From JAFAVZ01 sp036009105 (GTDB lineage: Bacteria; Acidobacteriota; Thermoanaerobaculia; Gp7-AA8), in assembly GCA_036009105.1 (NCBI GenBank), contig DASYMJ010000132.1, forward strand, positions 1 through 33,808: a stretch of DNA of 33,808 bases, given 5' to 3'. Of this stretch, positions 30,930 through 33,808 are shown piece by piece. The translations under genes and the position numbers were made by a program. Every line of letters begins with the position of its first letter. Within the stretch, counting starts at the first letter, position 1. The notes under the pieces are model-generated. The model was given only the letters and a program-made list of their open reading frames with translations, was not told the DNA's origin and searched no databases.

Positions 30930-30935
30930 TACAAT
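30930..30935 (+). promoter_or_regulatory. Candidate -10 hexamer for the sigma factor gene
   Basis: TACAAT lies 15 nt before the ATG at 30951, with no Shine-Dalgarno sequence after it. No -35 was recognised, so another sigma factor, including its own product, could be used. Confidence 0.4.
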
Positions 30936-30950
30936 CCACTCCCATCACCC

Positions 30951-31501
30951 ATGTCCGAGGTCACCCAGCTCCTGCGCGAGTGGAACGCCGGCCGTCCCGA
31001 GGCGCGCGACCAGTTGATGCGGCTCGTCTACGACCCGCTGCGCGACATCGCCGAGCGGCATTTCTACCGCGAGCGGGAGGGGCACACCCTGCAGCCGACC
31101 GCGCTGGTGCACGAGCTGTACGTCCGCCTGGCCGACCAGCGGCGGGTCGACTGGCAGGATCGCGTCCACTTCTTCGCCGTGGCCGCGCAGGTGATGCGGC
31201 GCATCCTGGTCGACCACGCGCGGCGCAAGAAGAGCGACAAGCGAGGCGGCGACGCCATCCCCATGACCATCGACAAGGCGCTCGAGGTCTGCGAGGAGCG
31301 CGACTTCGATCTGGTGGCGCTCGACCTGGCCCTGGAGCGGCTGGCCGAGATCTTCCCCCAGCAGGCGCGCATCGTGGAGCTGCGCTTCTACGGCGGCCTG
31401 ACCATCGATGAGACGGCCGAGGCGCTCGGCATCTCCGCCGCAACCATCAGCCGCGAGTGGACGATGGCCCGGGCCTGGCTGCGCCGGGCCATGAGCGTGC
31501 G

Positions 31502-31505
<4 letters not shown>
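30951..31505 (+). CDS. ECF RNA polymerase sigma factor of the kinase-linked HTLQPTALVHE type
   Basis: A 184-residue ECF sigma factor. Region 2 spans ~residues 20-95 (with HTLQPTALVHELYVRL and FFAVAAQVMRRILVDHARR). Region 4 spans ~125-180 (FPQQARIVELRFYGGLTIDETAEALGISAATISREWTMARAWLRR), with a clear helix-turn-helix. The HTLQPTALVHE segment marks a group common in Acidobacteria and Planctomycetes. It lacks the run of acidic residues that other ECFs have before the conserved Glu of region 2.2, and has Thr46 and Thr50 there. No anti-sigma gene is seen. The stop overlaps the kinase start (ATGA), so the kinase is the likely regulator. Confidence 0.92.
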
Positions 31506-33777
<2,272 letters not shown>

Positions 33778-33781
<4 letters not shown>

Positions 33782-33808
33782 GGCCGGCTCTCCCGCCGGC
33801 CCATCAAC
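33778..33808. repeat. TGTAGGGCCGGC palindromic repeat, copy 3 (partial, at the window edge)
   Basis: GTAGGGCCGGCTCTCCCGCC, then GGCCCATCAAC to the window end, matches the left half of copies 1 and 2. The TAG of GTAGGG is the stop codon of the kinase gene. Confidence 0.85.

Overview
The window is GC-rich, densely coded chromosomal DNA from a Gram-negative (diderm) bacterium with type IV pili and heptose-containing LPS. An ECF sigma factor of the HTLQPTALVHE type overlaps a TPR-type Ser/Thr kinase gene, and the intergenic palindromes are numerous. Together these suggest Acidobacteriota; this is inference from gene content, not a database match. I see no prophage, CRISPR array, tRNA or rRNA, and only one faint hint of an insertion-sequence end.

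Layout: 1-2295 (minus) holds the 5' end of lexA, a diguanylate cyclase with an intact I-site and a zinc-ribbon/double-FHA protein. 2356-4898 is a chemoreceptor overlapping cheW. 4977-7554 is a small Cys-rich protein gene (minus) and an ADP-heptose/heptosyltransferase operon (split hldE halves plus a waaC-like gene). 7736-13633 is pilB-pilT-pilC-pilS, followed by a GT-C-like membrane protein gene that overlaps pilS where pilR and pilA might be expected, then ruvB (to 16063). 16138-18789 (minus) is nadB with two overlapping methyltransferase-type genes, the second a truncated relative of the first. 19097-21081 (minus) is an ABC-2 exporter, and 21204-21971 (minus) a NYN-LOTUS protein. 22178-24897 is a UbiA prenyltransferase and a polytopic membrane protein. 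25892-28765 is a class II (B12-dependent) ribonucleotide reductase behind a long regulatory region. 28957-33781 holds a secreted hypothetical protein, a serine beta-lactamase-family hydrolase (minus) and the ECF sigma/Ser-Thr kinase pair.

The most interesting content is between and at the edges of genes. (1) Five hairpin elements share one architecture, arms of tandem 7-bp units facing each other, but use four different unit sequences; one lies in frame inside a coding region. (2) Two ~100-bp palindromes supply the last codons and stop (Val-Ser-Ser-stop) to three genes, and a third palindrome family supplies the stop of the kinase gene. (3) Upstream of the ribonucleotide reductase lie a helically phased array of DnaA-box-like 9-mers, a pair of 16-bp NrdR-box-like palindromes 15 bp apart, a TTGACA promoter and a 49-codon leader ORF with a strong ribosome binding site. 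(4) Several genes without a Shine-Dalgarno sequence have a TANNNT hexamer 6-9 nt before the start codon, which suggests leaderless transcripts.

Connections between genes: the cyclase could feed c-di-GMP to PilB, which carries an MshEN-type N-terminus. The sigma factor lacks the usual acidic residues in region 2.2 and has threonines there, so the overlapping kinase could activate it by phosphorylation. Both are inferences that experiments could test.
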